From assembly GCF_014982975.1 (NCBI RefSeq), contig NZ_JADCKL010000017.1, positions 1 to 33,749 of the forward strand: a stretch of 33,749 nt of DNA, given 5' to 3'. This document shows positions 31,541 through 33,749 of this stretch, piece after piece. How positions within the stretch are numbered: position 1 is the first letter of the stretch; every line of letters starts with the position of its first letter. This DNA is from Claveliimonas monacensis (GTDB taxonomy: Bacteria > Bacillota > Clostridia > Lachnospirales > Lachnospiraceae). A program made the position numbers and the translations under genes. The notes beneath the pieces are model-generated. The model was not told where the DNA came from. It worked only from the letters and a program-made list of their open reading frames with translations, and made no database searches.

Positions 31541-32146
31541 ATGATAGCGATTATTGATTATGATGCGGGAAATATAAAAAGTGTGGAGAAGGCGATGCAC
31601 TACCTGGGCCAGGAAGTGGAGATCACAAGAGACCAGGAGCGGATCCTGGCGGCGGACAAGGTGATCCTGCCGGGGGTAGGGGCTTTTGGAGATGCCATGG
31701 AGAAGATCCGGCAGTATGACCTGGAGGGTGTGATCCGCCAGGTGGTGGACAGAGGCACCCCCTTCCTTGGCATCTGCCTGGGACTGCAGCTTCTTTTTGA
31801 GGAGAGTGAGGAGAGCCCCGGCGCGAAGGGACTTGGCATACTGAAGGGAAGGATCCGCAGGATCCCCGGAGGAGAAGGACTGAAGATTCCCCACATGGGA
31901 TGGAATACGCTGGAACTGTCGGGAAACGGACGCCTGTTCAGAGGAGTGCCGGAAGAACCATTTGTGTATTTCGTACACTCCTACTATCTGGAGGCGGAAG
32001 AAGAGGAGATCGTGAAGGCGGTCACCTGGTACGGGACAAAGATCCACGCCTCAGTGGAGAAGGGCAACGTGTTTGCCTGCCAGTTCCACCCGGAGAAGAG
32101 CAGCTCCACAGGGCTTCTCATGCTGAAGAATTTTGTAGAACTATAG
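31541..32146 (+). CDS. hisH: Imidazole glycerol phosphate synthase, glutaminase subunit HisH
   Basis: 201 aa; ATG after AAAGGAACCGGGAAGACAG. Class I amidotransferase that produces ammonia for HisF. Oxyanion segment PGVGAFGDAM, nucleophile Cys in GICLGLQLLFE (about residue 80), and the His-Glu of the triad in CQFHPEKSS. Followed by hisF 17 bp later. No other histidine genes are visible in the window. Confidence 0.92.
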   Translation: MIAIIDYDAGNIKSVEKAMHYLGQEVEITRDQERILAADKVILPGVGAFGDAMEKIRQYDLEGVIRQVVDRGTPFLGICLGLQLLFEESEESPGAKGLGILKGRIRRIPGGEGLKIPHMGWNTLELSGNGRLFRGVPEEPFVYFVHSYYLEAEEEEIVKAVTWYGTKIHASVEKGNVFACQFHPEKSSSTGLLMLKNFVEL

Positions 32147-32163
32147 ACGGAGGTACATAGAAG

Positions 32164-32925
32164 ATGCATACAAAACGGATCATTCCCTGTCTGGATGTGA
32201 AAGGCGGAAGGGTAGTGAAAGGCGTGAATTTTGTGGATCTCAAAGATGCGGGAGATCCGGTCGAGATCGGAAAGGCCTACGACGAGGCCGGTGCGGATGA
32301 GCTTGTGTTCCTGGATATCACAGCTTCCTCCGACGCCAGGGCTACGGTGGTGGATATGGTCCGCAAGGTGGCGGAGACCGTCTTTATCCCCTTCACGGTT
32401 GGGGGAGGCATCCGCACGGTGGAGGATTTCCGGGCGCTCCTTCGGGAGGGGGCGGACAAGATCTCCATCAACTCCTCCGCCATACAGACGCCGGAGCTCA
32501 TCTGCGCGGCGGCGGACAAGTTCGGCAGCCAGTGCGTGGTGGTGGCCATTGACGCCAAGAGGCGTCCCGACGGTACGGGCTGGAATATCTATAAAAACGG
32601 CGGCCGGATCGACGTGGGGATCGACGCCCTGGAGTGGGCGGCAAAAGTGGAGAAGCTGGGGGCAGGGGAAATCCTCCTGACCAGCATGGACTGCGACGGT
32701 ACCAAGGCGGGCTATGACCTGGAGCTTACCAGAGCGGTGGCGGACGCCGTGTCTGTCCCGGTCATCGCTTCCGGGGGAGCCGGCACACTGGAGCACTTTA
32801 AAGAGGCCCTGACAGAGGGCGGCGCAGATGCGGCCCTGGCGGCTTCTCTTTTCCACTATAAGGAGCTGGAGATACGGGAAGTGAAAGAATACCTCCGGGG
32901 CGAGGGAATTCCCGTGCGCCTGTGA
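32164..32925 (+). CDS. hisF: Imidazole glycerol phosphate synthase, cyclase subunit HisF
   Basis: 253 aa; ATG after GGAGGTACATAGAAG. TIM-barrel enzyme that makes imidazole glycerol phosphate and AICAR from PRFAR using ammonia tunnelled from HisH. Catalytic D11 in [15 protein letters not shown] and the second Asp in [11 protein letters not shown]; phosphate-binding VGGGIRT and VIASGGAG. Complete length. The AICAR by-product feeds the purH/purO route encoded 17 kb upstream. Confidence 0.95.
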   Translation: MHTKRIIPCLDVKGGRVVKGVNFVDLKDAGDPVEIGKAYDEAGADELVFLDITASSDARATVVDMVRKVAETVFIPFTVGGGIRTVEDFRALLREGADKISINSSAIQTPELICAAADKFGSQCVVVAIDAKRRPDGTGWNIYKNGGRIDVGIDALEWAAKVEKLGAGEILLTSMDCDGTKAGYDLELTRAVADAVSVPVIASGGAGTLEHFKEALTEGGADAALAASLFHYKELEIREVKEYLRGEGIPVRL

Positions 32926-32958
32926 TCCGGCTACAAAAGATTAAAAGGAGATAAAACC

Positions 32959-33645
32959 ATGGCAGCGATTTCCAATGACTGGCTGGAAGCTCTCCGGGGA
33001 GAGTTTAAAAAGCCCTATTACAGACAATTGTTCGAGACCGTGAAGAAGGAGTATGCGACCCATCTGGTCTTCCCGCCGTCGGATGACATTTTCAATGCGT
33101 TCCACCTGACACCTTTGAAGGATGTAAAGGTGGTGATACTGGGACAGGACCCTTACCACAATGTGGGGCAGGCCCACGGCCTGTGTTTTTCGGTTCAAAA
33201 GGGAGTGGCTATCCCGCCCTCCCTTGTCAATATTTATCAGGAGCTCCACGATGACCTGGGATGCTCCATACCGGATCACGGCTATCTGGTGAAATGGGCC
33301 CGCCAGGGTGTGCTGATGCTCAATACCGTGCTGACAGTTCGGGCGCACCAGGCCAACTCCCACAGAGGGATCGGCTGGGAGGAGTTCACGGACGCGGCCA
33401 TCAAAGTGCTGGATGAGCAGGACCGGCCCATTGTGTTCATCTTGTGGGGGACGCCGGCCCAGCGTAAGAAGACCATGCTCCACAACCCGCGGCATCTCGT
33501 CCTGGAGGCGCCGCACCCAAGCCCTCTGTCTGCATACAGAGGTTTCTTTGGCAGCAGGCCTTTCAGCAAGACCAACGCGTTTCTTGAGGAGAATGGTGTG
33601 GAACCTATTGACTGGCAGATTGAGGTAGTGTCAAATAAGTTATGA
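32959..33645 (+). CDS. ung: Uracil-DNA glycosylase, family 1
   Basis: 228 aa; ATG after AAAGGAGATAAAACC. Removes uracil from DNA in base excision repair. Water-activating motif GQDPYHNVGQAHGLCFSV with the catalytic Asp, PPSLVNIYQEL, uracil-recognition Asn in VLMLNTVLTV, and the DNA-intercalation loop HPSPLSAYRGFFG with the catalytic His. Full length. Starts 33 bp after hisF, possibly cotranscribed. Confidence 0.95.
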   Translation: MAAISNDWLEALRGEFKKPYYRQLFETVKKEYATHLVFPPSDDIFNAFHLTPLKDVKVVILGQDPYHNVGQAHGLCFSVQKGVAIPPSLVNIYQELHDDLGCSIPDHGYLVKWARQGVLMLNTVLTVRAHQANSHRGIGWEEFTDAAIKVLDEQDRPIVFILWGTPAQRKKTMLHNPRHLVLEAPHPSPLSAYRGFFGSRPFSKTNAFLEENGVEPIDWQIEVVSNKL

Positions 33646-33653
33646 AAAAGCGA

Positions 33654-33670
33654 AGCCTAAAAAATAGGCT
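33654..33670 (+). terminator. Possible hairpin after ung
   Basis: AGCCTA / TAGGCT six-base stem with a loop of five A, 8 bp after the ung stop. No T-run follows, so a terminator role is uncertain. The remaining bases to 33749 hold a second small stem (CGATT / AATCG) and no gene I can support. Confidence 0.35.
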
Positions 33671-33749
33671 CCGATTGAACCTTGAAAATCGCAGATATGA
33701 AGTTTGATGGCAGCTCACGCCACCCTTGACAGCACACAAAAGCAATGCT

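Noticed and set aside
33676-33692. rRNA leader-like ACCTTGAAAA segment
   Set aside because: The resemblance to leader sequences upstream of rRNA operons is short and no rRNA is visible before the window ends.

Overview
The window looks like a chromosomal segment of a Clostridia member, most likely Lachnospiraceae. This rests on gene content and order (secG-rnr-smpB with ssrA nearby, a split purine pair of PurO-type IMP cyclohydrolase plus stand-alone AICAR transformylase, a His-less HPr-like protein behind a YesM/YesN pair), strong AGGAGG ribosome sites and TTGACA/TATAAT promoters. No species call is possible from sequence reading alone.

Layout. 1-393: two tandem repeat arrays (24-bp period, then about 52-bp period with inverted arms) lead into a gene for a predicted PD-(D/E)XK nuclease (394-1188). 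1334-5501: an orphan PTS IIC permease behind a palindromic operator, a YtcJ-type amidohydrolase, and an MFS transporter that appears to have lost its last two membrane helices. 5521-9561: a TetM/EF-G-like GTPase fused to a Rae1/YacP-like NYN ribonuclease domain, a GreA-type factor, and an acetylglutamate-kinase homologue lacking its catalytic residues. 9562-13178: YesM-type sensor kinase, YesN-type regulator, HPr-like protein. 13352-18172: purO, purH (transformylase only), glmM, eno. 18174-20265: YeiH-type permease with a divergent LysR regulator. 20335-24109: secG, rnr, smpB, a small unknown and a zinc-ribbon membrane protein. 24200-25861: an aminotransferase and ssrA (tmRNA).

25962-28737 is an accessory segment bounded by a perfect 25-bp direct repeat whose right copy is the terminator of tRNA-Ser(CGA). 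It holds a TetR regulator, a flavodoxin, an iron-dependent alcohol dehydrogenase and a scrap of a short-chain dehydrogenase. Three copies of one palindromic operator sit on the two promoters of this cassette, so its regulation can be read from the sequence. 28927-33645 returns to core genes: a zinc-ribbon protein, an OmpR-type two-component pair, hisH-hisF and ung. The last 100 bases are unassigned.

The most promising leads are the repeat-array/nuclease locus at the left edge, the ribosomal GTPase-endonuclease fusion, the pseudokinase next to the GreA gene, and the direct-repeat-bounded TetR cassette between ssrA and tRNA-Ser.
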